Below, piece after piece: positions 46,672 through 55,751 of a DNA stretch of 64,000 nucleotides. Every line of letters starts with the position of its first letter. The first letter of the stretch is position 1. This stretch comes from Colwellia sp. (lineage in GTDB: Bacteria; Pseudomonadota; Gammaproteobacteria; Enterobacterales; Alteromonadaceae). The notes beneath the pieces are model-generated. The model did no database searches, had not been told where the DNA came from, and saw only the letters and a program-made list of their open reading frames with translations. The stretch lies in NCBI GenBank assembly GCA_013215295.1, contig JABSOZ010000003.1, forward strand, positions 496,001 to 560,000. Reading direction: 5' to 3'. Made by a program: the position numbers and the translations under genes.

Positions 46672-48237
46672 TTATACTGAAGCTTGTACTTCGTTTTTCA
46701 GTTCGCTTTTTATTTCATTAATTGTTATAGCACGGTGAATATTATTGAGTGCGTGGATCAACGCTTTTGCTGAAGCTTCAATAACATCGGTTGCTAAGCC
46801 ATAACCGTGGAATTTTCTGCCTTGCCACGCGACAACTAAATCAGCTTTACCGAGGCCGTCTTCACCCTCACCCTTGTTTGATATTTTGTAATCAGCAACC
46901 TCGAAGTCAATATCAACTGCCTTTTTAATCGCACGATATAATGAATCTACCGGACCATTACCTGTTTCAGAAACAATATGGCTCTCTTCTCCTGCTAATA
47001 ACTTAATACTTGAAGTTGAAAACTCTCCGCCACCGCATTGCACGTTTAGTGTTTCTAAATGATAGAATTCTTGTTCTTCACCTTGTTGCTGAATGTTAAA
47101 ATGTAAAGCTTCTAAATCGTCATCAAAAACTTGGCCTTTTTTATCGGCTAACGCTAAAAAGTCGTTATATAACTCTTCTAAATCAAACTCAGTTTCTTTA
47201 TAGCCTAAGCTTGCCATACGATGCTTAATAACATGACGACCACTGCGCGAGGTTAAGTTTAATTTTGTTTTACTGATGCCGACACTTTCAGGTGTCATGA
47301 TTTCATAAGTATTACTGGCTTTTAACATGCCGTCTTGATGGATGCCTGAAGAGTGACTAAAAGCATTACCGCCAACAATTGCTTTGTTTAATTGCACCGG
47401 CATATTACATAACTGGCTGACTAATTTAGAGGTACGCGCTATTTCTTGATGATTAATATTGGTGCGTACATTTAAGAAGTCATGACGGGTTTTCATGATC
47501 ATCGCGACTTCTTCTAATGAACAATTTCCTGCACGTTCTCCAATGCCATTAATCGTACATTCAATTTGTCGTGCGCCTGCTTGTACCGCAGACATTGAAT
47601 TTGCTACCGCTAAACCTAAATCGTTATGGCAATGAACAGAGATGACCGCTTGGTCAATATTAGGTACACGATTAAATAATTGCGTAATTATGCCGCCGAA
47701 CTCGTTAGGCAATGTATAACCAACGGTATCAGGAATATTTATCGTGGTAGCACCCGCTTTTATCGCGTTCTCAACCATTCTACATAAGTTATCAATCGGC
47801 GTGCGACCCGCGTCTTCACATGAAAATTCTACATCATCGGTAAATTTTCGTGCGAATTTTATGGCATGAATTGCCATGGCTTCAACATCAGCAAAATCTT
47901 TTTTCAATTTATGTTGAACATGAACATCTGATGTTGAAATAAAAGTATGGATACGAAATTGGTCTGCTACTTTTAAAGCATCGGCACAAGCTTGAATATC
48001 ACCTTCAACAGCACGGGCAAGGGCACAAACACGTGAATTTTTAATTGTTCGGGCTATTTGTTGCACTGATTTAAAATCGCCAGGTGAAGAAACTGGGAAG
48101 CCAACTTCCATCACATCAACACCTAAGCGTTCGATCGCAAGCGCAATTTGTAGTTTTTCATGTACTGAAAGACTTGCATTCAATGCCTGTTCGCCATCAC
48201 GTAAAGTGGTATCGAAAATAATTACCTTGCTGTCCAT
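46672..48237 (-). CDS. leuA: 2-isopropylmalate synthase
   Basis: LeuA condenses acetyl-CoA with 2-oxoisovalerate, the committed step to leucine. The TIM-barrel part starts [20 protein letters not shown] and contains the metal-binding [17 protein letters not shown] and [20 protein letters not shown]. The C-terminal third (from about residue 390) is the leucine-binding allosteric domain. The 521-residue length is standard. It has an AAGGAAG ribosome site and follows the leucine attenuator, so it is subject to transcription attenuation as well as feedback control. Confidence 0.98.
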   Translation of the reverse strand: MDSKVIIFDTTLRDGEQALNASLSVHEKLQIALAIERLGVDVMEVGFPVSSPGDFKSVQQIARTIKNSRVCALARAVEGDIQACADALKVADQFRIHTFISTSDVHVQHKLKKDFADVEAMAIHAIKFARKFTDDVEFSCEDAGRTPIDNLCRMVENAIKAGATTINIPDTVGYTLPNEFGGIITQLFNRVPNIDQAVISVHCHNDLGLAVANSMSAVQAGARQIECTINGIGERAGNCSLEEVAMIMKTRHDFLNVRTNINHQEIARTSKLVSQLCNMPVQLNKAIVGGNAFSHSSGIHQDGMLKASNTYEIMTPESVGISKTKLNLTSRSGRHVIKHRMASLGYKETEFDLEELYNDFLALADKKGQVFDDDLEALHFNIQQQGEEQEFYHLETLNVQCGGGEFSTSSIKLLAGEESHIVSETGNGPVDSLYRAIKKAVDIDFEVADYKISNKGEGEDGLGKADLVVAWQGRKFHGYGLATDVIEASAKALIHALNNIHRAITINEIKSELKNEVQASV

Positions 48238-48296
48238 GTTTTCTTCCTTAATATTTATTTGTACTGAGTATCGCTTCTTACCTCAAACGCAGGCAT

Positions 48297-48328
48297 AAAA
48301 AAACCCGCGGTAATGTGCGCGGGTTTTA
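48297..48328 (-). terminator. Leucine attenuator terminator upstream of leuA
   Basis: On the - strand AAACCCGCG pairs with CGCGGGTTT (9 bp, 8-base loop) and is followed by seven T. It lies between the leader peptide stop and the leuA start, about 60 bases before leuA. Its 5' arm contains CCGCGCAC, complementary to the end of the leader gene. Confidence 0.9.
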
Positions 48329-48372
48329 ATGTTTATCTCTAATTTACAACAATAAAAAACCTATCCGCGCAC
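48315..48372 (-). promoter_or_regulatory. Antiterminator pairing region of leu leader
   Basis: On the - strand GTGCGCGG (end of leuL, 48372-48365) is an exact 8-base complement of CCGCGCAC (48322-48315) in the 5' arm of the terminator. A ribosome stalled at the leucine codons would leave GTGCGCGG free to pair and block the terminator; a ribosome reaching the stop would cover it. The pairing is seen; the mechanism is the classical attenuation model. Confidence 0.8.
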
Positions 48373-48432
48373 CGTTAATGCGAGGAGGAGGTTAATGCGA
48401 ATAGCATTTATTAGGTTAAAAATTGTTGTCAT
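48361..48432 (-). CDS. leuL: leu operon leader peptide
   Basis: A 23-residue ORF too short for the ORF track, MTTIFNLINAIRINLLLALTVRG (first 20 residues are diagnostic). It has five Leu codons, with three CTC in a row at positions 15-17 plus CTA and TTA, and four Ile. CTC is a seldom-used leucine codon in this AT-rich sequence, which would increase sensitivity to charged tRNA-Leu. It lies about 45 bases after the promoter and directly before the attenuator hairpins. Translation lets the operon sense leucine supply. Confidence 0.88.
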   Translation of the reverse strand: MTTIFNLINAIRINLLLALTVRG

Positions 48433-48483
48433 TAAATTAATCTTATTTGGTTATTTAAGCTCGTAAGAGCAAACAGTCATCTA

Positions 48484-48513
48484 TTAATAGCGTATTTACT
48501 CAAATATTGTCAA
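48484..48513 (-). promoter_or_regulatory. Sigma-70 promoter of leu operon
   Basis: On the - strand a perfect TTGACA (48513-48508) is followed after 18 bases by TATTAA (48489-48484). Transcription would begin near 48477, about 45 bases before the leuL ATG. Confidence 0.7.
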
Positions 48514-48644
48514 TTAAATTTTGATAATAAAAGAGTCTATAGTTATGAACTAATAGTATATGGATCGAGTAAAACGATTAACTAGTTGTATTTTCTTCAT
48601 TTAAAAAAGGGTAAAATTTTAATATAAATAGTGCTTACCTTTAA

Positions 48645-48650
48645 TATAAT
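48645..48650 (+). promoter_or_regulatory. TATAAT -10 candidate for the 346-residue transferase gene
   Basis: A perfect TATAAT lies about 45 bases before the ATG at 48695 in a very AT-rich spacer. The -35 region is poor. The rest of the divergent 48433-48694 spacer holds only this and the leu promoter. Confidence 0.3.
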
Positions 48651-48694
48651 AAGATTAAGTTTGTGGTTAATCGATGAAATAACGAGTTGTTTTT

Positions 48695-49735
48695 ATGAAA
48701 TATTTGATGTACATCTCCAAAAATTACAGTTTTGCCATATTAAGGCCTATTCAAGCTGAGATTTTAAAAAGAAAACAACACGTTGTTTGGTTTGTTGCTA
48801 GTAATGATGTTGATGTTGATTTTTTTAATGAAGACGAAACCGTGTTAACTACAATGGATGATGTTTTTAACTATCATCCAGAAGCTATTTTATACCCTTC
48901 AAATATTGCTCCCACATTTCTTCCCGGAATTAATGTGGCAATATTTCATGGTTTTGATGCTGGGAAAGTTGATAAACGTGGGAATAACGATCATTTTAAA
49001 ATAAGAAACTGCTTTGATTTGTACTGTACACAAGGACCTATTTATACAAAGCAGTTTCACTTATTGTCAGAGAGTAAAAATCATCACTTTATAACCGAAA
49101 CAGGTTGGAGCGCTTTAGATCCTTTATTTAACTATTCGCAAGAGTCAGAAAAAAATGAACGTCCAACAATATTGCTTTGTTCAACATTCACTAAACACTT
49201 GTCTTGTGCAGACAGTTTATTTTCAACCGTTAAAAAGTTAAGTGAGACAGGACGGTGGAATTGGATTGTACAGTTTCACCCTAAAATAGCGAAAGAAACG
49301 GTAACTAAATACAAGAGCATACAAGGTGAGTTTTTATCATTTGTAGAAACTGATAACGTTATTCCTTTATTACAACAAGCGGATGTTATGGTCTGTGATA
49401 CTTCATCTGTTTTACTCATGTTTCTTTTATTAGAAAAGCCAGTGGTAACGTTTAAAAATATTGACCCAAAGGATTATTTACTGGATATACAGGCTCCTGA
49501 AAATCTTGAAGATACAATTGAACAGGCACTTACTTATCCTGCTAATTTAATGTCAAATATCAAAACATTTATCAAGGGCACTCATCCATATACTGATGGT
49601 AATTCGTCGAGCAGAGTGGTTGATGCGATTGAGTCAGCGGTGACAAAAAAAGACGAGTTATCTCAAAAACCTAAAGACATTATTCGCCAATTTAAACAAA
49701 GAAAGAAATTGAAGTATTGGAAAGGCTTATTTTAA
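48695..49735 (+). CDS. CDP-glycerol glycerophosphotransferase-like protein (intact paralog)
   Basis: The 346-residue product looks like a GT-B fold transferase of the CDP-glycerol:glycerophosphotransferase type (TagB/TagF-like). It begins YLMYISKNYSFAILRPIQAEI, has INVAIFHGFDAGKVDKRGNNDHFKIRN, the glycine-poor middle WNWIVQFHPK and the nucleotide-site region PLLQQADVMVCDTSSVLLMFLLLEKPVVT. Such enzymes move glycerol- or ribitol-phosphate to surface polymers. It is the intact member of a set of three: 50431-50631 and 54775-55751 are decayed copies. It is divergent from the leu operon. The exact donor and acceptor are unknown. Confidence 0.75.
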   Translation: MKYLMYISKNYSFAILRPIQAEILKRKQHVVWFVASNDVDVDFFNEDETVLTTMDDVFNYHPEAILYPSNIAPTFLPGINVAIFHGFDAGKVDKRGNNDHFKIRNCFDLYCTQGPIYTKQFHLLSESKNHHFITETGWSALDPLFNYSQESEKNERPTILLCSTFTKHLSCADSLFSTVKKLSETGRWNWIVQFHPKIAKETVTKYKSIQGEFLSFVETDNVIPLLQQADVMVCDTSSVLLMFLLLEKPVVTFKNIDPKDYLLDIQAPENLEDTIEQALTYPANLMSNIKTFIKGTHPYTDGNSSSRVVDAIESAVTKKDELSQKPKDIIRQFKQRKKLKYWKGLF

Positions 49736-49777
49736 GTTTAGCTAAAATTTAAATATTTTACTTAAAATAGCATCAAT

Positions 49778-50333
49778 TCAATATAGATCACCTGTATTCT
49801 GAAGTATGAGAATATTGCTCATATGTATATCTCTAAAATGAGTTTTATATTCTGCAATTTCTTTATAATCAATATCTAACATGGTTAACAGCTCGGGGAT
49901 TGCTGTAATTTCATTGGTTTTATTACCTACAGCGAGTCGCCCTAAAACTAGTTGATGCTGACAGCATTTTTCTATCTTTGGTGGAAAATGAACGTCGTGC
50001 CGTTTTACCGTCAATGGCAATTACATCGCAACCAGTATTTTTGACAAGTAAAGATATCCAAGACTGAAATGCTTGTTAAATTTCATCACTTTTTAATCAA
50101 CACATTACCCGAGCTATTGTGTCATGGCGCGGAATACTCGCTTCAAAAGAACCATATTGACGTAGCTAATCAAGCTTTATATGGCAAAAGTTTTCAATAT
50201 CTTCACAACCTTCAGAGCCAGACATAACGGCACTTATTGCGAGTAATAGGATATCCATCAGGTTATGCTTTTTACAACGTGCTATACGTGGATCAGAAAC
50301 CGAATTGAAGTGTGTCAAGAAAGTCGCGCTCAT
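49778..50333 (-). pseudogene. Decayed ISAs1-family transposase
   Basis: On the - strand from ATG 50333 the frame reads HFNSVSDPRIARCKKHNLMDILLLAISAVMSG, then SEGCEDIENFCHIKLD before a stop, YGSFEASIPRHDTIARVM, VIAIDGKTARRS, and in the last part NEITAIPELLTMLDI. These are the ordered landmarks of ISAs1-type transposases (DPR, HDTIARV, IDGK, NEITAIP). Several stops and a frameshift break it and the C-terminal half with the rest of the catalytic core is missing. The track ORF 49778-50020 is only its last piece. No terminal inverted repeats were identified. Confidence 0.85.
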
Positions 50334-50430
50334 GTTAATTACCTCTATGTATTATATTGAGATCTGATCGCGACTAAAGTAAAAAGTTCAATTTATAATG
50401 ATCTTGCCGTGCTGAGTAAGGTGCATAGGC

Positions 50431-50631
50431 ATGAAAAATATTGTTCAACAGTACAAATCACTTCAGAATGAGTCTTTAACTTTTGTCGAAACCGATAATG
50501 TACTTCCTTTACGTCAGGAAGCTGATGTATTTGTTTATGATACACCTTCATTATTAAATATGTTTGATGAGTAAAGAAGGGGATTGATGCGAAAACCTTT
50601 GGATATTCTTCACGAAATAAAATATGGATAA
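50431..50631 (+). pseudogene. Fragment of the CDP-glycerol transferase-like paralog
   Basis: A 47-codon piece (IVQQYKSLQNESLTFVETDN, then VLPLRQEADVFVYDT) matches VTKYKSIQGEFLSFVETDN and VIPLLQQADVMVCDT of the intact gene at 48695. After a stop, RKPLDILHEIKYG resembles its QKPKDIIRQFK...LKYW tail. The N-terminal two-thirds and the segment between are gone. It lies between the ISAs1 remnant and the - strand surface-polymer genes, on the same strand as the intact copy. Confidence 0.8.
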
Positions 50632-50669
50632 GATTAATTGCTATTTTTTAATTAAGATAAAGTAATAAT

Positions 50670-51272
50670 TTAACTGGGATTTAAGATGAACTCACCTTTA
50701 CGGACAAACAAAATATCGCCTGTTGTGTATTTTTCATCAATGATATCGATCACATGCTTTGAAAGTTCTTCACAAGTTAAAATGTTGTCGTTTGGTAAAT
50801 CAAATTTGTCTCTGAACTTTGTCATTATTGCACCAGGACACAAGCAGTAAGAATTAAAGCCATCATTTGCTAAACATTTTGAAAGGGTGACAACTCCTGC
50901 TTTTGAAGCACAGTAAGATGACCAATCAGCATAAGCATTATACGCAGCTGTTGATGATATATTTATGATAACCGCTTTAGGGTTTCTAGTTAATGCAGCT
51001 TTGGCGGTAAGGTAAGTGCCGATTAAGTTAACTTGTATATCGTTAATCCAAAGGTGTGTATCGCTTTCCAATATTCTTTTAGGATGGATTGTGCCAGCAT
51101 TATTGATAACAATATCAAATGCGTTGTGTTTGAAATAATTACTGACGCTTAATTCGTTACTGATATCCAATTCAGTTCTACTGGGTGTAGAGATATTAAA
51201 GTCACTTTTGCATTGGTGGTAAAAGCTCTGTGCCCAGTCACCAGCACCACCGGTAATTAAAATAGATTTCAT
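50670..51272 (-). CDS. Short-chain dehydrogenase/reductase
   Basis: This 200-residue protein has the SDR fold: N-terminal nucleotide loop ILITGGAGDWAQSF, DIVINNAGTIHPKR, INISSTAAYNAYADWSSYCASKAGVV with the catalytic Ser and YxxxK, and LCPGAIMT. The glycine loop is unusual (GGAGDWA, lacking the last glycine of TGxxxGxG). It is short for the family, about 240-250 residues. It overlaps the cytidylyltransferase gene by four bases, so it probably makes or alters the polyol or sugar used by that enzyme. The substrate is unknown. Confidence 0.8.
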   Translation of the reverse strand: MKSILITGGAGDWAQSFYHQCKSDFNISTPSRTELDISNELSVSNYFKHNAFDIVINNAGTIHPKRILESDTHLWINDIQVNLIGTYLTAKAALTRNPKAVIINISSTAAYNAYADWSSYCASKAGVVTLSKCLANDGFNSYCLCPGAIMTKFRDKFDLPNDNILTCEELSKHVIDIIDEKYTTGDILFVRKGEFILNPS

Positions 51273-51718
51273 TTTGCTTTTACATCAGGATTGGTATGTT
51301 CATCGGAATTAGTGATTAATTCTTTATATTGATCAACAATTTGAGCTTTTAAATTTGAGCTACTGACACCAGAACCATAAGGGAAGTAGAAAACTTTAAC
51401 GCCAAGATCTCTGAGGTAGTCGTATTTTCCTTTCCAGTCGTCTCCAATGACAAATATGTCAATATTAAGATCTTTTACTCTTTCTGTATGTTCTAGTGAT
51501 CTTTGAGGAATGACGACATCAGGGTATTTCAACGCACTTACAATTGCTATGCGCTCTTCAAAAGGAATGGCTGGAGGGTTTTTATAGCTACAGACTAATT
51601 CATCAGTACTTACACCAACAATTAATGTACCGCCTAAACCTGCTCCATATTCAATCATTTTCAAATGGTTACGATGGAATAAGTCGAAAGTACCAGAAAC
51701 ATAAACAACAGAACTCAT
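51269..51718 (-). CDS. Glycerol-3-phosphate cytidylyltransferase-like (TagD family) protein
   Basis: The protein of 149 residues belongs to the nucleotidyltransferase family that makes CDP-glycerol from CTP and glycerol-3-phosphate. It shows VYVSGTFDLFHRNHLKMIEYG with the HxxH motif (HRNH), VGVSTDELV, PFEERIAIVSALKYPDVVIP, and DIFVIGDDWKGKYDYL. The TagD RTEGIST motif is replaced by YGSGVSSSNLK, so the substrate could be another phospho-polyol or sugar phosphate. It is sandwiched between the SDR and the glycerophosphotransferase-like gene, fitting donor synthesis for a polyol-phosphate polymer. Confidence 0.85.
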   Translation of the reverse strand: MSSVVYVSGTFDLFHRNHLKMIEYGAGLGGTLIVGVSTDELVCSYKNPPAIPFEERIAIVSALKYPDVVIPQRSLEHTERVKDLNIDIFVIGDDWKGKYDYLRDLGVKVFYFPYGSGVSSSNLKAQIVDQYKELITNSDEHTNPDVKAK

Positions 51719-51788
51719 ATTATTAACCTAGTCTAGTAAAAAAAATATTATATAACTTTGTAAGCAAAACCTATAGAGCAAAAGTTTA

Positions 51789-52859
51789 TCATTCAGTATG
51801 ATTTAACAGATATTCAGTAATGCGCTTACTACAATTACCATCAACTTTACCGATAAGAAGTTCGGTTAATTCAAGTCTATCTTTTTCTTTTAATTGTGGA
51901 TTATTTATTTGTGTATCAACTTGTTGAACTAATTCTTTAGTATTTACTACTTGTTGAGCGACTTTTGTAAAGTACTTTAAATCATCATCAAGACGTTTAT
52001 TTAAGCGCCACTTGAATATCCCTCTATAACTCCAACGAACTTTGAAAAAATCACACCAAATAGCCGGTTTATTAAGCGCGGTAAATTCAAACAAGGTTGA
52101 TGATGCATCACTGATTAATAAACTAGCAGTACTCATAAAAGGAATAATTGAGGTTTCTTCTACGGAAGGTATGTATACGTTGCTGTATTGAGACCAAGAT
52201 TTAAATATCTTTTGATGATTTTTGTATTTATCTTTTATGAGGGAGAAATAGTGAGGCTTAATAATAAGGTTATATTTTGCTAAGCTTTCAGGAAAATTAT
52301 CAGGTAAGCATTCAATACTGCTTGGGTAATAAGTCGGTGCGTATAACACAGTTTCTTTCTTTGGATCTAAGCCTAGCTTTTCTAAATCTAAATAAGAGTT
52401 TTCATTATTCACGATAGGGTCTAATTTAGCGTAACCAGTATCAATAAATTTCTTAGAAGGAAACCTTTCCATCAACCGTTTTAATCGATGTTGACCTTCA
52501 ACAAATCGATGTTGAATATCACAATCTGACCAATCGTAATAACATGATTTTGGACCTACTCCGTGGTTCATCATTGCTGTTTTAGAGCTTTGGTGAATTT
52601 TTTCTAAATCATGAAAGGCATTACCAAAAATTATCCAATGAGGTTTTTTATCCAGATAAAGTGCTTTTGCTTCACTTGAATCATTCACGAGTGTGTAGTT
52701 TAATTTTTCATTTTCAACATAATTAATCAATACTTTTTGTAATTGATTTTGATTGTATAAAATAAAGTGACAACGCACTGAATTTTTTTCAAGCGCATCT
52801 TTAACCGGTATATATTGCGGCAAATAATAAAGGTGTTGAATATCAAAAAAAACATTCAT
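51789..52859 (-). CDS. CDP-glycerol glycerophosphotransferase family protein
   Basis: The 356-residue protein has features of the TagB/TagF-like transferase family: MMNHGVGPKSCYYDWSDCDIQHRFVEG, KFIDTGYAKLDPIV, ETVLYAPTYYPSSIECLP, LIIKPHYFSL, and STASLLISDASSTLFEFTALNKPAIWCDF. These match the CDP-binding region of glycerophosphotransferases. It would move the activated polyol phosphate made by the neighbouring cytidylyltransferase onto a glycan. It is distinct from the paralog set at 48695/54775 and shares only the general fold. Confidence 0.85.
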   Translation of the reverse strand: MNVFFDIQHLYYLPQYIPVKDALEKNSVRCHFILYNQNQLQKVLINYVENEKLNYTLVNDSSEAKALYLDKKPHWIIFGNAFHDLEKIHQSSKTAMMNHGVGPKSCYYDWSDCDIQHRFVEGQHRLKRLMERFPSKKFIDTGYAKLDPIVNNENSYLDLEKLGLDPKKETVLYAPTYYPSSIECLPDNFPESLAKYNLIIKPHYFSLIKDKYKNHQKIFKSWSQYSNVYIPSVEETSIIPFMSTASLLISDASSTLFEFTALNKPAIWCDFFKVRWSYRGIFKWRLNKRLDDDLKYFTKVAQQVVNTKELVQQVDTQINNPQLKEKDRLELTELLIGKVDGNCSKRITEYLLNHTE

Positions 52860-53097
52860 GAATTACCAACTGTAGTTAAAAGTAACGCTCTAGAAATATT
52901 ATCCATAAATATCACTAGCAGCCATTTAATAATAATTTTAAAATCCATTTTATATACTTGTTATAAATTTATACGATGTTTTCGTTTAGAATACTTACCT
53001 TTATTTCAAGTGTGTATGAAATGTACGTATCATGTTTGTAAATAGTAATGAGATAAATCCTGTCGAATTAAATACATTAAGGATTTATGTTTTAATA

Positions 53098-54609
53098 CTA
53101 CATATTATATTCAACCATAAGTGAGGCATTAAAGTCTGATTCATTACTAATATCATTATAAAATGTTGAATGACTAAAGTCGGTCGCTAAAGTAAAACGC
53201 CAGTTTTTATAATCATGTTGCACGCTACTTGATACCATCCAAACTTGTTCTGCAATACTAGTTACCGTGTTGCCTATTATTGGGTTTTCAGGGGCTTTGT
53301 CCTGATTATCATAATTTAAATCTAAATAACGTATTTTTGTGGTGAGTCGTGTATCTATACCCAACTGAGAAATAGCGCCTAATACATAAGTTTTGGCATC
53401 ATTGTCATAACTACTACCAATATTACGGCCATTATAACGCATACCTGTTGCATAACTCCCGTGTTCATAATAACAATCACCAATATTATCTCTTTCACCG
53501 CAATCAGCCAAACTATCCGCGATCTCAATAAAAACGGTACTTGCTTTGCCAAAAATGGCTAAATTAGCGTCAAAACCGATTTGGGGTTGTGCTTTGGTGA
53601 AATATTGTAATGTACCTTCACTACCATCTTCGGCAAATTTTTGTCCGTAAACACTCATTGGAATACTAAACAACTTAAAGCTATAACGGAAATCGTATCC
53701 GGCTTGTTGATTGGCTGGGTTTGGTGAGTTTTCATTACAAACAACATCATCTATACCACAATTAGTTTTGCCTAGGAGTACATCACTAAAAATTGAAAGA
53801 CTATGGGAACGCCCATCACCTCCCCATTGTGCTAAGCGAGTAATGCCTAATTCTAGATTTTTGAAAGGTTTCAAATTAAACCTAAATCCCCACAGTAAAG
53901 TATTTTTAACTACACGGTTATCATCCATTTTTCCCATGAAACTCGTAACTGTCCATGGGATTTTAAATTCAGTAAAAGGAACGATAAGTGGCTCGGCTGA
54001 TTTACGTGAAATTGCTAGAGCAGTAATTGGGCGAGCGTTATTGGTTAAACTTAAACTGGTATCCCACGTTGGGCCATACCAGCGGTCTTGCCGACCCAAT
54101 GAAACTACCCAATTACCAACAAATGCTGCAATGTAGCTGCCATCTAAACGTTTTTTCTCACCATCAGTAGGATTATTGGTATAACTGGGTGCAAATTTAG
54201 CGGCGAAATTTTTGAACATCGTACTTGAATGAACACTGATGCTATTCTTATCGCTTGCATGGTCACCAAATGTGGAGAAACGTTTATTCTCAAAACCAAT
54301 TTTCGCTTTTACACGTGTTTGATTTTGTTCGGCTAGTTTGAATTGGTGCTTAATATAATGATAGGCACTTTGCTGATTTGAGCTTAAATTATCGAGGTCG
54401 ATGTTTTTAATATCGCGAATAATATCGTGCCACATTAATGGATATGTTGTTACAGGCGTAATAATGTGACCAGAGTCAGCCAGTAATTGAATGTTAGCTT
54501 TCAAATAAATGTCAGAAGTATCTATCCAAGGCTCTGCTAGAGAATAGGTGTTTAAAGACATGCCTACCGCTAATATTAGCGCAGCAAAAATGGTGTTAGA
54601 AGATAACAT
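53098..54609 (-). CDS. Wzi-family capsule assembly outer-membrane protein
   Basis: The 503-residue protein has a signal peptide (FAALILAVGMSLNTYSLAEP) and an N-terminal helical segment (WIDTSDIYLKANIQLLADSG, then YPLMWHDII). An outer-membrane beta-barrel follows with GNWVVSLGRQDRWYGPTWDTSLSLTNNARPI, AISRKSAEPLIVP, and FNLKPFKNLELGITRLAQWGG. It ends in Met (SLMVEYNM) preceded by Tyr. These are the signatures of the Wzi family, which anchors capsule at the surface. It sits 238 bases upstream of the glycerophosphotransferase gene on the same strand. Confidence 0.88.
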   Translation of the reverse strand: MLSSNTIFAALILAVGMSLNTYSLAEPWIDTSDIYLKANIQLLADSGHIITPVTTYPLMWHDIIRDIKNIDLDNLSSNQQSAYHYIKHQFKLAEQNQTRVKAKIGFENKRFSTFGDHASDKNSISVHSSTMFKNFAAKFAPSYTNNPTDGEKKRLDGSYIAAFVGNWVVSLGRQDRWYGPTWDTSLSLTNNARPITALAISRKSAEPLIVPFTEFKIPWTVTSFMGKMDDNRVVKNTLLWGFRFNLKPFKNLELGITRLAQWGGDGRSHSLSIFSDVLLGKTNCGIDDVVCNENSPNPANQQAGYDFRYSFKLFSIPMSVYGQKFAEDGSEGTLQYFTKAQPQIGFDANLAIFGKASTVFIEIADSLADCGERDNIGDCYYEHGSYATGMRYNGRNIGSSYDNDAKTYVLGAISQLGIDTRLTTKIRYLDLNYDNQDKAPENPIIGNTVTSIAEQVWMVSSSVQHDYKNWRFTLATDFSHSTFYNDISNESDFNASLMVEYNM

Positions 54610-54688
54610 GTTAGGAAATATCCATTAAATAGTTTTACAGTTTCATTTTTTTTTATAAAGGAAAGTGTACATTAACGCAGAAAATCAA

Positions 54689-54694
54689 ATTATA
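54689..54694 (-). promoter_or_regulatory. TATAAT -10 candidate for the Wzi-family gene
   Basis: On the - strand a perfect TATAAT (CGTATAATTTG) lies about 80 bases before the wzi-type ATG. No good -35 at 17 bases. Confidence 0.3.
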
Positions 54695-54774
54695 CGTGTT
54701 TTCATCACTGTTATATATAGATAAAAGGGTGATAATTAACAGGTCTTTATTTTAATAGTTAAGTGGAATGTTTC

Positions 54775-55751
54775 ATGTCTTCAAAACGTTATTTATTTTA
54801 TATTTCTCAAAATTACGCTTATGCTATTTTACGACCTCTGCAAAGAGCTATATTAGGGAGAGGTGACCAAGTTGCTTGGTTTTTAGAGGGGAAATAGGTC
54901 AATGCGGACTTTCTAACCCTCGATGAATGTCAGTTAATGTCAATTGAAGAAATAAAAAGATATCACCCTGTAGCTATTTTTTACTCTGCGAATGTAGCAC
55001 CTACTTTTTACCTGGTATTAACGTTGCTCTCTTTCACTGCTTTGATGCTGGGAAAGTTGATAAAAAAGGTAATAATGACCATTTTAAAATTAGAAATCGT
55101 TTTGAACTTTATTATACTCAATGCCCAAGCACAACAGAGCCTTTTCTAGCATTAGCGAAAAAATATAACCATTTTAAAGTTACTGAAACTGGATGGTGTG
55201 CGGTTAGATAGGCCTTTTTTAGAGGATGAGAATAGCGCGGTACGTAAACCAACTATATTATTGAGTTCTACTTTTTCAAAAAAACTTTCTTGTGCTCCTC
55301 ATTTATTTTAAACGGTAAAAAATATTAGTAAATTAAATAAATGTAATTGGCTAGTGCAACTGCACCCTAAAATGCCTATCGAAATTGTTAATCAATATAA
55401 ATCTATCCAAAGTGACAACTTAACCTTCATTGAAACTGATGATGTTCAACCACTATTACAAAAAGCTGATGTTATGGTTTGTGATACATCTTGAGTTTTA
55501 ATGATGTTTTTACTATTGGGCAAACCTGTAGTTACATACAATAATATAGCGCCCAAAAACTACTTCAGTTAATGGAGCATATTGAGAGATTTATCAATAT
55601 GACTCATCCATATAAGGACAGTAGATCTTCCATAAGAGGGTTAAATGCTGCTGTTGAAGTATTGTCTGGTAAATTATCATTAGGCAAAAAACCAATAGAT
55701 TTTTTTCGTCAATTTAAAATGCGTAAAAAATTAAAATATTGGCAGGTGTAA
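54775..55751 (+). pseudogene. Decayed second copy of the CDP-glycerol transferase-like gene
   Basis: Reading across frames gives [19 protein letters not shown] at the start, YHPVAIFYSANVAPTF, FDAGKVDKKGNNDHFKIRN, KVTETGWC, KPTILLSSTFSKKLSCA, WLVQLHPKM, ADVMVCDT, LLGKPVVTYN, and a tail KPIDFFRQFKMRKKLKYW. These match the intact gene at 48695 in order. It is broken by an early TAG (near 54896), a one-base loss at CCTACTTTTTACC, a one-base gain near 55203, a TAA near 55309, a TGA near 55494 and a deletion near the NYF region. The track ORF 54937-55149 is one piece of it. Confidence 0.9.

Noticed and set aside
53711-54136. 141-aa + strand ORF
   Set aside because: Antisense shadow of the Wzi-family gene with no ribosome site.
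54937-55149. ORF-track gene of 70 aa
   Set aside because: It is a piece of the broken transferase copy at 54775-55751, not an independent gene.
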